Assembly (NCBI GenBank): GCA_015063325.1
Contig: SVUK01000003.1
Coordinates: 124,001-188,000, forward strand
Direction: 5' to 3'
DNA length: 64,000 bases
Source of the DNA: Oscillospiraceae bacterium
GTDB lineage: Bacteria > Bacillota > Clostridia > Oscillospirales > CAG-272
A program made the position numbers and the translations under genes. Positions 33,015 through 40,332 of this stretch are shown here, piece by piece. The notes below the pieces were generated by a model that made no database searches, had not been told where the DNA came from, and saw only the letters and a list, made by a program, of their open reading frames with translations. Each line of letters opens with the position of its first letter. The first letter of the stretch is position 1.

Positions 33015-33989
33015 ATGACGATCCCAATTTTTTATGCTTGCGACGATAAATTTTTGAAATATACGATCGTTTCGCTGACCTCGATGATTCAAAATGCATC
33101 GAAACGGCGGAGCTATCACGTTTACGTTCTTCACACCAATATTCCAGAAGAATCGCAGGCGCGCGTACTTGCTTTGCAAACAAAAAAATTTAAAATTTCG
33201 TTTGTAAACGTAACCGACTATCTCGATTCGATTTCCGAGCGGTTGCCCCTGCGTCATTACTACACCAAGACAACCTATTTCCGTTTCTTTATCGCCGAAA
33301 TGTTCCCTGAATACGATAAGGCAATCTATATCGACAGCGACACCATTGTTCAAGGTGATATTTCCCGTCTTTACGACACAAATATCGGAAGCAACTATCT
33401 TGGCGCCTGCCATGAACAGGCAATGGCACAAATCGATGTCTACGGCACCTACTGCGAGCGCGTAGTCGGCGTTTCCCGGAAAGATTACTTTAATGCCGGC
33501 GTAATGCTGATCAACTGCGAGCAGTTCCGAGTACATCACGTGCTGGATCGCTTTATCCACTACTTGGGCATCTATAATTTTGCCGTGACGCAGGATGAAG
33601 ATTACCTGAATCTGATCTGCAAAAATCGCGTTTATCACCTGGATCAGCACTGGAACACCGAATTGACCGAAGGATTGGTCTTCCCTTACGACATTCGCGA
33701 GGGATTTATCCTGCATTACATTATGGTCAATAAGCCTTGGCACTACGAGGATTGCCGCCTTGCCGATATTTTCTGGCAGTACGCCGCAAAGACCTCGGAA
33801 TATGCAGTCCTGCGCGCCGAGCTGGAAGCCTATACCGACGAGGAACGCGCGCGTGATCAGCGTTCGGCGGAAAACCTTTACCAAATGGCAATCAGTGAAA
33901 CCGAAAAGGTAACTGCCATGCGCCCGGCACGCAGTCAACGTCCGCTTCGCTGGAACAACCCCGTTTTTGTTTATCAAAAATCCGAATAA
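33015..33989 (+). CDS. Glycosyltransferase family 8 protein
   Basis: This 324-residue cytosolic protein resembles the LgtC/GspA-type galactosyl- or glucosyltransferases (GT8) that use UDP-sugars. Features are the N-terminal IPIFYACDDKFLKYTIVSL, the DxD metal site in AIYIDSDTIV (about residue 100), the FNAGVMLIN motif and the LHYIMVNKPWH histidine motif near the end. ATG 33015 follows AAAGGAG. It has its own promoter, and a bidirectional hairpin separates it from the convergent flavoprotein gene. Acceptor is unknown; a cell-surface glycan is likely. Confidence 0.92.
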   Translation: MTIPIFYACDDKFLKYTIVSLTSMIQNASKRRSYHVYVLHTNIPEESQARVLALQTKKFKISFVNVTDYLDSISERLPLRHYYTKTTYFRFFIAEMFPEYDKAIYIDSDTIVQGDISRLYDTNIGSNYLGACHEQAMAQIDVYGTYCERVVGVSRKDYFNAGVMLINCEQFRVHHVLDRFIHYLGIYNFAVTQDEDYLNLICKNRVYHLDQHWNTELTEGLVFPYDIREGFILHYIMVNKPWHYEDCRLADIFWQYAAKTSEYAVLRAELEAYTDEERARDQRSAENLYQMAISETEKVTAMRPARSQRPLRWNNPVFVYQKSE

Positions 33990-34010
33990 AAATCGTCAGA
34001 CCGATACAAA

Positions 34011-34056
34011 CCGCAAGGGGCGGAACTTGTTTTCAAACAGGTTCCGCCCCTTGCGG
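34011..34056 (+). terminator. Terminator between convergent genes
   Basis: CCGCAAGGGGCGGAAC pairs with its complement around 14 bases and is followed by TGTTTTTT. Confidence 0.85.
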
Positions 34057-34063
34057 TGTTTTT

Positions 34064-35203
34064 TCAATGGTGCAATCGCTTGTAATCCCTGTAGAGCTTC
34101 CAAAGCCGGGCGTAGGAATAGTTGTATTGCGCAATCTGATTGTCGCAGTAAAACCCGACAAAGCCGTTCTTGCCGCGCACGATCTTTCGGAAGAGTTTTT
34201 GCACCGTTGGCTTAAAGAAAAACTTTTGCAGACGATTGCCCTGCACGATCGTCTTTCTAAGTGCCTCCGTCCGTTTGCAAAATACGAATCGAATGTTTTC
34301 GGAACTTTCCGAAATTGCGTTTGCCGCTTCCATTCCGCTCGCAACCGCAAAATAAAGTCCCTCTCCGTAAATCGGATCCACAAATCCGCCGGCGTCGCCG
34401 ATCAAAATCACATCGCCCGAGCCGTGCGCTTGATTCACCGGCTTTCCGTACGGTACAAACGCGCCCTTTTTACGGCAGGTTTGCGGATGGACGCCGAGCG
34501 AAGAAAGAAATTGATCTAACAAGCGATTGTATGGAATCTTTTTTTGATAAACGCCGCCCAATCCGACGCAAAAATCATCTCCTGACGGAAAAATCCAAGC
34601 GTATCCCTTCGGAACCGCTCCGAAAGCGATTCTCGTTTCTCGGCAATCGGGCAATTGTTTTTTGGGAATGTGCGTCTCCACGCAAAAGCCGAGTTTGGGC
34701 GCTCGATATCCGAGCAGTTTTCTCGTCTCGCTCAATGCTCCGTCCGCACCGACAAGATGACAAAACGCAACGGAATCTCCGTTGGAAAGAGACAGTTTAT
34801 GCTGTTGCAAATCAATTCTCTTACAGCAGGTATTCTCCAGCATATTTCCGCCCTTTTTGCGGTATTGTTCAACCAAGAAAGAATCAAAAATCGTTCTTTT
34901 CACAAAGCGAAACGGTTTGGAAACGGTCGATTCCGTTAAACAGTCGGTGCCGGAAAACAACGCAACAACCTTGCTTTGGTCGCAAAAAACGGATTCCAAA
35001 TCTCCGTCATCCGAAAGATCCAAAAGTTCGACCAAACGGTCTACCGTCTTGCCTGTAACCATCCCCCCACAAGTCTTTTCGCGCGGAAAGCTCTTTTTTT
35101 CGATGACAAGGGTGGTTATGCCGCGTTTTTGCAAACCAATCGCACAGCAAATGCCGGCAGGTCCGCCGCCGATGATCACGGTATCTACGGTATGAATTGT
35201 CAT
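34064..35203 (-). CDS. Geranylgeranyl-reductase-family flavoprotein
   Basis: The 379-residue FAD-dependent oxidoreductase belongs to the geranylgeranyl reductase family, which saturates isoprenoid or related double bonds. The dinucleotide fold is at the N-terminus (DTVIIGGGPAGICCAIGL). The family motif PREKTCGG is near residue 40 and the second FAD motif VILIGDAGGFVDPIYGEG near 280. ATG 35203 follows GGAGGG. No isoprenoid gene is nearby, so the substrate is open. The promoter region carries a tandem duplication (35254-35305). Confidence 0.85.
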   Translation of the reverse strand: MTIHTVDTVIIGGGPAGICCAIGLQKRGITTLVIEKKSFPREKTCGGMVTGKTVDRLVELLDLSDDGDLESVFCDQSKVVALFSGTDCLTESTVSKPFRFVKRTIFDSFLVEQYRKKGGNMLENTCCKRIDLQQHKLSLSNGDSVAFCHLVGADGALSETRKLLGYRAPKLGFCVETHIPKKQLPDCRETRIAFGAVPKGYAWIFPSGDDFCVGLGGVYQKKIPYNRLLDQFLSSLGVHPQTCRKKGAFVPYGKPVNQAHGSGDVILIGDAGGFVDPIYGEGLYFAVASGMEAANAISESSENIRFVFCKRTEALRKTIVQGNRLQKFFFKPTVQKLFRKIVRGKNGFVGFYCDNQIAQYNYSYARLWKLYRDYKRLHH

Positions 35204-35279
35204 TTTGCTTTCCCTCCGGCTTCCTTTCTTTTTTGCCCTTCTTTTGTTGTATCATATTGTATCGGCATTTTTCCCTTTT

Positions 35280-35308
35280 ATTGTATCAGCATTTTCCCTT
35301 TTTTGCAA
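35280..35308 (-). promoter_or_regulatory. Promoter of the flavoprotein gene, with duplicated -10
   Basis: On the minus strand TTGCAA and TACAAT are spaced by 17 bases. The -10 region and about 25 bases downstream (GATACAATA... blocks) are duplicated in tandem, giving a second TACAAT near 35256. Confidence 0.6.
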
Positions 35309-35352
35309 GAGAAATGCGTTTTTTATTTTTGACTTGCAAATGCAAAAAAGAA

Positions 35353-35381
35353 TTGACTTTCCTTGAAAAAAAGAGTATAAT
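35353..35381 (+). promoter_or_regulatory. Promoter of the beta-helix gene
   Basis: TTGACT and TATAAT are spaced by 17 bases, 36 bases upstream of the start codon. Confidence 0.88.
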
Positions 35382-35417
35382 CAATCTATATACAAAATAA
35401 GGAAAGGATTCCGCACC

Positions 35418-36980
35418 ATGAGCATTCGATTTGAAAAATTAACCCAAAAAGAGCGCGCCGAGCTGGACGCGATCTGCCAAAAAGTAACGGCGGCAACCGA
35501 GGCTTTTGCCCCTCTGCCCGAACCGAAAGGTGAAGTTTACTACTTTTCCTCCCTTCGCGGAGATGACGCAGCCGACGGCAAAACACCGGACACCCCTTGG
35601 AAAAGTTTGGTCAAGGCAAGCGACCTTCCCGAAAAATCAACAATTTTGATCGAATGCGGAAGTGTTTATCACGAGGCGCCGCGCCCCGGAGACACCTCGC
35701 TGATCTATCCCAAAAGCGGCATGACCTTTTCCTCCTACGGCAAGGGAGCAAAGCCGGTGATCTACGGCTCGATTGACGCCAAAGGCGCAGAAAACTGGAT
35801 GCCGGTTGCACTGAACGTTTATCGTTTTGTCACTCCCATTGAGCGGCGGTACGAAATTGCAAGCGTTGTTTTTGACGAAGGCAAGGCATGGGGCATCAAA
35901 ATTCAGATGACCTATTCCAAAGATGAAAAAGACCTTTACACCATTCCGGCTTACCGTTCGCTGGCGCTGGAAAACGCAGAAAACGGCTTGACCACCTACA
36001 AAAAAGTGAAATCCTTCCCCTTGCATACCGGCGAAGAACTGCAAGCCTACGATCTTGCTTTCTACCATAATGTGGAAACCGGCTATCTTTATGTCTATTC
36101 CGAAAAAGGCAACCCCGGCGAGCGTTTCTCCTCTATTGAGCTTTCACGCGGACAAAAAATCTTTCTTTGCGGCGGCGCCGGAGACCTGACCTTTTTGAAT
36201 TTGGATTTGCGCTGTGCAGGCGAATTCGGAATTCGCACCGCCAATACATGGAATTTGACGATTCAAAATTGCAATTTCTTCTTCATCGGCGGCGCGGTAC
36301 AGCCCGGGTTTGGCAAAAGCTGGCGCAACTACGATACGCGCCTGGGCAACGCCATTGAAAACTGGGGAACCTGCAACGGAATGACGGTGGAAAACTGTTG
36401 GTTTGACCAAATTTACGACGCTGCCATTACCACTCAGGCAAACGACAACGTTCCGCAAACACGGCAAATTTATAAAAACAACCTTGTTCGCCGCGCATAC
36501 TATGGCGTGGAGCTTTGGACCGGAGATTACAGCGAAACAGACCGCCCGTTTGTCGATTTTGATATTTCGGGCAACTACTTTAGCGATTGCGGACGCGGTT
36601 TTGCAACCACCCGTCCCGACAAAAACGAGCGCAGTGGCGCACCCATTGACGCCTTTATCAAGCTTTCGCGCGGTTTCTATCGCGCCGAGAATGCAAAGGT
36701 TGTGGGCAATGTGATCGACGGTGCGGCAGGAAAAATGTTTTATTGCTCCCAGCCGATTACCACGCAGAACGCCAATGGATTTTTGTTTGACCGCAACACC
36801 TACATTTTTAAGCGCGACGGCATTTTTGCCGATCTTCCTGCCGACTTGCCGACCCTGACGGGCACATACAAAAACGGCAAATATTCCATTTCCACAAAAA
36901 TATATCGCTATGATGAAGAAACGCTCGCCGCTCTCGCCGCCGCCGGAATTGAACCGAACGGTATGTTTTGGTACGAATAA
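35418..36980 (+). CDS. Right-handed beta-helix protein, pectate-lyase-like
   Basis: The 520-residue protein has a parallel beta-helix region (residues 60-470) with the usual start YYFSSLRGDDAADGKTPDTPW, as in polysaccharide lyases and some GH families. Typical rungs are NLTIQNCNFFFIGGA and GMTVENCWFDQIYDAAITTQ. It has no signal peptide, so it should act inside the cell on imported oligosaccharides. ATG 35418 follows AAGGA. Catalytic residues cannot be assigned by eye, and lyase versus glycosidase is open. It is monocistronic. Confidence 0.8.
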   Translation: MSIRFEKLTQKERAELDAICQKVTAATEAFAPLPEPKGEVYYFSSLRGDDAADGKTPDTPWKSLVKASDLPEKSTILIECGSVYHEAPRPGDTSLIYPKSGMTFSSYGKGAKPVIYGSIDAKGAENWMPVALNVYRFVTPIERRYEIASVVFDEGKAWGIKIQMTYSKDEKDLYTIPAYRSLALENAENGLTTYKKVKSFPLHTGEELQAYDLAFYHNVETGYLYVYSEKGNPGERFSSIELSRGQKIFLCGGAGDLTFLNLDLRCAGEFGIRTANTWNLTIQNCNFFFIGGAVQPGFGKSWRNYDTRLGNAIENWGTCNGMTVENCWFDQIYDAAITTQANDNVPQTRQIYKNNLVRRAYYGVELWTGDYSETDRPFVDFDISGNYFSDCGRGFATTRPDKNERSGAPIDAFIKLSRGFYRAENAKVVGNVIDGAAGKMFYCSQPITTQNANGFLFDRNTYIFKRDGIFADLPADLPTLTGTYKNGKYSISTKIYRYDEETLAALAAAGIEPNGMFWYE

Positions 36981-37005
36981 AAGACCATATCGAGACGAAA
37001 AAGAA

Positions 37006-37028
37006 CGCCGCAGGCGATGCCTGCGGCG
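37006..37028. terminator. Bidirectional terminator
   Basis: CGCCGCAGGC and its complement pair around GAT, with A-rich and T-rich flanks. It serves the beta-helix gene and the convergent TM2-like gene. Confidence 0.88.
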
Positions 37029-37041
37029 CTTTTTTATTCGA

Positions 37042-37272
37042 TTACTCTTTGATGTAGCCGATGTTGGAGTTCTTGCTGGGATCGAAGACCAGGTTGCAAA
37101 TAGAAGCAACCAGCTCGTAGATACCAAAGGTAATAATGCTCAGGAAGAAGTAGGCAAGCGTTCTGGATCTCCAACCTTGGGGTTTGAGGGAGGTATGGTT
37201 GATAATCAGACTACCGATAAAGCCCAGGAAGAAGGTAAGCAGAAAACGAACGATATTGTTGTTGTCTTTCAT
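37042..37272 (-). CDS. Small TM2-like membrane protein
   Basis: The 76-residue protein has two predicted membrane helices (residues 8-25 and 38-62) joined by a short polar turn, like TM2-domain proteins. The first helix reads FLLTFFLGFIGSLIIN. ATG 37272 follows AAGGAG. Upstream, over the end of the XRE gene, lies an ATCTC-N5-GTGAC site like those before the zinc-ribbon genes, so it is probably in the same regulon. Function unknown. Confidence 0.75.
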   Translation of the reverse strand: MKDNNNIVRFLLTFFLGFIGSLIINHTSLKPQGWRSRTLAYFFLSIITFGIYELVASICNLVFDPSKNSNIGYIKE

Positions 37273-37347
37273 CTTAATGTTCTCCTTTTTTTCTTATTTT
37301 TAGGACACTATTATTTTACAAAATTTTACCCTTTCATGTTCACAATT

Positions 37348-37362
37348 ATCTCAAATTGTGAC
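37348..37362. promoter_or_regulatory. Operator site, ATCTCAAATTGTGAC
   Basis: This is a single copy of the ATCTC-N5-GWGAY motif, overlapping the stop codon of the XRE gene and lying upstream of the TM2-like gene. Confidence 0.6.
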
Positions 37363-37626
37363 ATCGTCAGGCATTGCTTCTGACTTTTTACAAAGCTTAA
37401 CTTGCGGCGTCTTTGCCGAACGCCCGTAGGGGAGCGGATTGTTGGTCAACCCCAACAGATAATCGGTGGAAGTCTGATAAAACTTTGCAAGGGCAATTAA
37501 AACGTCAATCGGCAGTTGGCGCTGTTCGGTTTCGTATTGGGAATAGGTGTTTTGCCGGATGTGCAAATATTCGGCAATCTCTTTTTGCCGAATGTCCCGA
37601 TCCTCGCGCAGTTCCTTCAGACGCAT
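37351..37626 (-). CDS. XRE-family HTH regulator of the zinc-ribbon locus
   Basis: The 91-residue protein has a Cro/C1-type helix-turn-helix (LKELREDRDIRQKEIAEYLHIRQNTYSQYETEQRQLP) and a short basic tail. ATG 37626 follows AAGGAG. It is divergent from the zinc-ribbon genes at 37777. Two 15-bp sites of the same motif lie between them, and a third precedes the TM2-like gene. The LREDRD motif groups it with the XRE proteins of the two secreted-protein cassettes. Confidence 0.88.
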   Translation of the reverse strand: MRLKELREDRDIRQKEIAEYLHIRQNTYSQYETEQRQLPIDVLIALAKFYQTSTDYLLGLTNNPLPYGRSAKTPQVKLCKKSEAMPDDVTI

Positions 37627-37678
37627 GAAAATTCTCCTTTTTTCTTATTTTATCCAAATTACAGCATCATTTTACAAA

Positions 37679-37693
37679 ATCTCGCATTGAGAT
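37679..37693. promoter_or_regulatory. Operator site, ATCTCGCATTGAGAT
   Basis: This is a 5+5 perfect inverted repeat; its centre is 25 bp from the next site. Confidence 0.7.
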
Positions 37694-37694
37694 A

Positions 37695-37723
37695 TTGACA
37701 AATATCTCGTATTGTGATAAAAT
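37695..37723 (+). promoter_or_regulatory. Promoter of the zinc-ribbon operon
   Basis: TTGACA (37695-37700) and TAAAAT (37718-37723) are spaced by 17 bases and enclose an operator. Confidence 0.82.
37704..37718. promoter_or_regulatory. Operator site, ATCTCGTATTGTGAT
   Basis: The second copy sits exactly between the -35 and -10 boxes of the forward promoter, so binding would block polymerase. Confidence 0.7.
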
Positions 37724-37776
37724 AAGGTAGGATTTCCAAAAAACGGAAACCTATAAATGAAAAGGAGAAAAGAAAA

Positions 37777-38100
37777 ATGTTCTGTTCAAAATGCGGAAAA
37801 GAAATTATGGACGAGGCTGTCATTTGCCCCCATTGTGGGTGCTCGCCGAAAGGACAAAATGCAAAAGCAATTACGAATTCGAGTAATTCCGGAATGAAAA
37901 CCGTCGCAAAGGTACTTATGATTCTTTCAACCGTGATTTTGGGATTTTGGATTATTCCCCTTGCATGGTGCTTGCCGTTGACGATTATGTATTGCAACAA
38001 AGTATCGAGGGGCGAGCCGATTTCAACAGGTTTTAAGGTCTGTTGCCTGCTTTTTGTGAATTTGATTGCCGGTATTTTGATGCTTTGCGATAATGATTGA
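37777..38100 (+). CDS. Zinc-ribbon membrane protein, first of a pair
   Basis: The 107-residue protein starts with a zinc ribbon (CSKCGKEIMDEAVICPHCG, two CxxC knuckles at residues 3-22). After a Ser/Asn linker come two membrane helices (residues 42-62 and 85-103). The first 22 codons are almost identical in DNA to those of the gene at 38139, while the rest differs. ATG 37777 follows AAGGAG. Function unknown; the XRE regulator at 37351 probably controls it. Confidence 0.82.
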   Translation: MFCSKCGKEIMDEAVICPHCGCSPKGQNAKAITNSSNSGMKTVAKVLMILSTVILGFWIIPLAWCLPLTIMYCNKVSRGEPISTGFKVCCLLFVNLIAGILMLCDND

Positions 38101-38138
38101 AAACTGTTTAACAAAAAACAAGAGCGGAGGTTGACGAA

Positions 38139-38483
38139 TTGTTCTGTCCAAAATGCGGAAAAGAGATTATGGACGAGGCTGTCATTTGCCCTCATTGCGG
38201 GTGCGCGACAAGAATCGGAGCACCCCACGTAGAAGAACAGAAAACGAATATTTTTGCCCTTGTGGGATTTATTCTTTCTTTCTTTTTTGCTTTGGCAGGC
38301 TTGATTTTAAGTATTATCGGCTACAAAAAAGCACCGGAATACAACAATTCCGGTAAAGGTCTTGCCCTTGCCGGGATCATCATCAGTTCCGCTACAATGG
38401 TTCTTGCCATCATTTACAGCATTTTCTACATTATTCTTATCACCGGTGTAGCCGGTGTAACGATTACCGCGCTCATTCATTAA
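38139..38483 (+). CDS. Zinc-ribbon membrane protein, second of a pair
   Basis: The 114-residue protein repeats the zinc ribbon (CPKCGKEIMDEAVICPHCG) and continues with two or three membrane helices of the DUF4190 kind (FALVGFILSFFFALAGLILSI, then GKGLALAGIIIS). It starts at TTG 38139, eight bases after GGAGG; there is no ATG in the right place. It lies 38 bases after its partner and shares its promoter. The shared ribbon with different membrane parts points to exon-like module swapping or duplication. Confidence 0.82.
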   Translation: MFCPKCGKEIMDEAVICPHCGCATRIGAPHVEEQKTNIFALVGFILSFFFALAGLILSIIGYKKAPEYNNSGKGLALAGIIISSATMVLAIIYSIFYIILITGVAGVTITALIH

Positions 38484-38495
38484 AATAAAAAGACC

Positions 38496-38524
38496 GCAGG
38501 GCTGTCCGTTTCGGACAGCCCTGC
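38496..38524 (+). terminator. Terminator of the zinc-ribbon operon
   Basis: GCAGGGCTGTCC and its complement pair around five bases, followed by TGTTTTAT. Confidence 0.85.
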
Positions 38525-38565
38525 CGCTGTTTTATATAGATTTTAGAAAACCTTTTTCATTTCCA

Positions 38566-38655
38566 AAGTTCTTTTAGGGGTGGGGAGAGATTGAGAGGGG
38601 CGGGGACATTTTCTTGCAAGAAAAGTCCCCGCCCCTCTCAAGGTCTATCCGTCTT
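38566..38655 (-). repeat. Family E palindromic element, copy E4
   Basis: The core at 38591-38641 pairs TTGAGAGGGGCGGGGAC with its complement around ATTTTCTTGCAAGAAAA. The AAGTTCTTTT end is distal, the AAGGTCT end next to the DUF1667 gene's stop. It is nearest in sequence to E2. Confidence 0.92.
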
Positions 38656-38659
38656 TCCC

Positions 38660-39034
38660 TTAAATCGCTTCTACGCTACCGGTGGCGATGAGGTCGACGC
38701 CGGTGCCAAGGAAGTTGGCAACAATCACGTCGCCGCAGGTGACTTTGCCCTTCACGGTGATGCCGCGAATTTCATCCATTCCCTTGAACAGCAGTTCCTT
38801 CGGAATTGCCGTACGGGTACGAACGGGTACGAGCGGTGCGCTCGATCCCTCGGTTTTAACCGAGGAGGTCAAAATGCGAAGCGGATGAACAAACTCGTTC
38901 TCGGCATAGGCAAGACCGCGTTTGCAGGTGTAGCCCTCAATGCTCTCGATAGTGCCCTTTTCGGCGTCGCCCTTGACGGTGATGTTGCAACCCTGGGGGC
39001 AAATAATGCAAATAATCTTCTTTTCGGTTGTCAT
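38660..39034 (-). CDS. DUF1667 protein of the glycerol-3-phosphate oxidase trio
   Basis: The 124-residue protein has the DUF1667 cysteine motif ICIICPQGCNITV and a second Cys in GYTCKRG. Such proteins are encoded next to GlpA- and GlpB-like flavoproteins and may carry an iron-sulfur or zinc site that passes electrons. ATG 39034 follows AAGGAGG. It is the third gene of the operon, 17 bases after the NAD(P)/FAD oxidoreductase. Its precise role is not established. Confidence 0.85.
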   Translation of the reverse strand: MTTEKKIICIICPQGCNITVKGDAEKGTIESIEGYTCKRGLAYAENEFVHPLRILTSSVKTEGSSAPLVPVRTRTAIPKELLFKGMDEIRGITVKGKVTCGDVIVANFLGTGVDLIATGSVEAI

Positions 39035-39051
39035 AATCTTCTGCCTCCTTT

Positions 39052-40299
39052 TTAATTTGCAACAACGTTGATGGTGATTTGGTTTGCGCCGGCAATCTGC
39101 TCGGGTTTCACTTCCACTTTTTCCATTTCACCGGGGTTGATCTTAATCAACTTCTTGGAGAAGATCTCTTTCTCGCCTGCCAAAACCTTGATGGTAACGT
39201 TCTTCTGCGGTGCGGCGGCACGGAAGAAGAGGGTTGCCGGCTCGGTGGGGCAAACACGCTGCGGACAAATATATCGAACGTTGGTGCCCGGAACGGTGGG
39301 AATCTCTTCGCCGGCGGTCAGTTTTCCGGCAGCATACATTGCTGCGTACTTGCCGGCACGTTCGCTTTCCTCGGAAACGTTATCCGCCAAGTCGTTGACA
39401 TGGACAACGTTACCGCTGGCAAAGACCGACGGCTTGTTGGTCTGCATGAACTGGTTGACTTCCGGCCCGCTGGTAATGCGGTTGAGTTTAATACCGGAGG
39501 CTTTGCTCAACTCGTTCTCCGGAATCAAGCCGCAGGAGAGCAAAAGCGTATCGCACTCGTAGAGTTTTTCGGTGCCTTCGATCGGCTTTTTGGTTGCCGG
39601 ATCGACCTCGGCAATGACCACGCCCTCGACACGCTTGTTGCCCTTGATTTCCACAACGGTGTGGGAGAGCAGAAGCGGAATATCAAAGTCTTCCAGGCAC
39701 TGTACGCGGTTACGCGTCAGACCTGCGGTGTAATCCATCAATTCGGCAACGGCAAGCACCTTTGCACCTTCCAGCGTCATGCGGCGCGCCATAATCATTC
39801 CGATATCGCCCGAACCGAGGATAACGACCTTTTTACCAACCATCATGTTCTGACGGTTGACCAATCTCTGCGCGGCACCGGCGGTGTATACGCCTGCCGG
39901 ACGGGTACCGGGGGTCATAATCGCGCCTCTGGTGCGCTCGCGGCAACCCATGCAAAGGACGATGCTCTTGCCCTCGGCAATGAACAAACCGTCCTTTGAG
40001 TTGATACCGGTCACGCTATGGTCGCCGACTTCCAGCACCATGGTTTCCAGTTTGTATTCAACGCCCAAATCCAAAACTTCTTTGATGTAACGGCGCGCAT
40101 ATTCCGGACCGGTGAGTTCTTCACCAAAGGTTTTCAGACCAAATCCGGGGTGAATGCACTGCTCCAGAATACCGCCCAGCGAAATATCGCGCTCGACGAT
40201 GAGAACGTCTTTTGCTCCGGCTTTCTTTGCGCCGACAGCCGCGGCAAGACCTGCAGGGCCGCCGCCGACGATGATCACGTCATAAATCTTATTTCCCAT
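39052..40299 (-). CDS. GlpB-like NAD(P)/FAD oxidoreductase
   Basis: The 415-residue pyridine-nucleotide-disulphide-type flavoprotein has two dinucleotide folds: IYDVIIVGGGPAGLAAAVGAK at the start and KKVVILGSGDIGMIMARR near residue 160. It probably passes electrons between the GlpA-like dehydrogenase and NAD or another carrier. The start is ATG 40299 (MGNKIYD), correctly spaced from GAAAGG; an in-frame ATG at 40311 sits within that site. It is the middle gene of the glpA-like/glpB-like/DUF1667 operon. Confidence 0.85.
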   Translation of the reverse strand: MGNKIYDVIIVGGGPAGLAAAVGAKKAGAKDVLIVERDISLGGILEQCIHPGFGLKTFGEELTGPEYARRYIKEVLDLGVEYKLETMVLEVGDHSVTGINSKDGLFIAEGKSIVLCMGCRERTRGAIMTPGTRPAGVYTAGAAQRLVNRQNMMVGKKVVILGSGDIGMIMARRMTLEGAKVLAVAELMDYTAGLTRNRVQCLEDFDIPLLLSHTVVEIKGNKRVEGVVIAEVDPATKKPIEGTEKLYECDTLLLSCGLIPENELSKASGIKLNRITSGPEVNQFMQTNKPSVFASGNVVHVNDLADNVSEESERAGKYAAMYAAGKLTAGEEIPTVPGTNVRYICPQRVCPTEPATLFFRAAAPQKNVTIKVLAGEKEIFSKKLIKINPGEMEKVEVKPEQIAGANQITINVVAN

Positions 40300-40332
40300 T
40301 GTTGTTTCCATCCTTTCTCGGCGTTTTCCGTA

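Noticed and set aside
32788-33015. A 76-codon frame before the GT8 gene
   Set aside because: It has no ribosome site or family resemblance and runs through the GT8 promoter.
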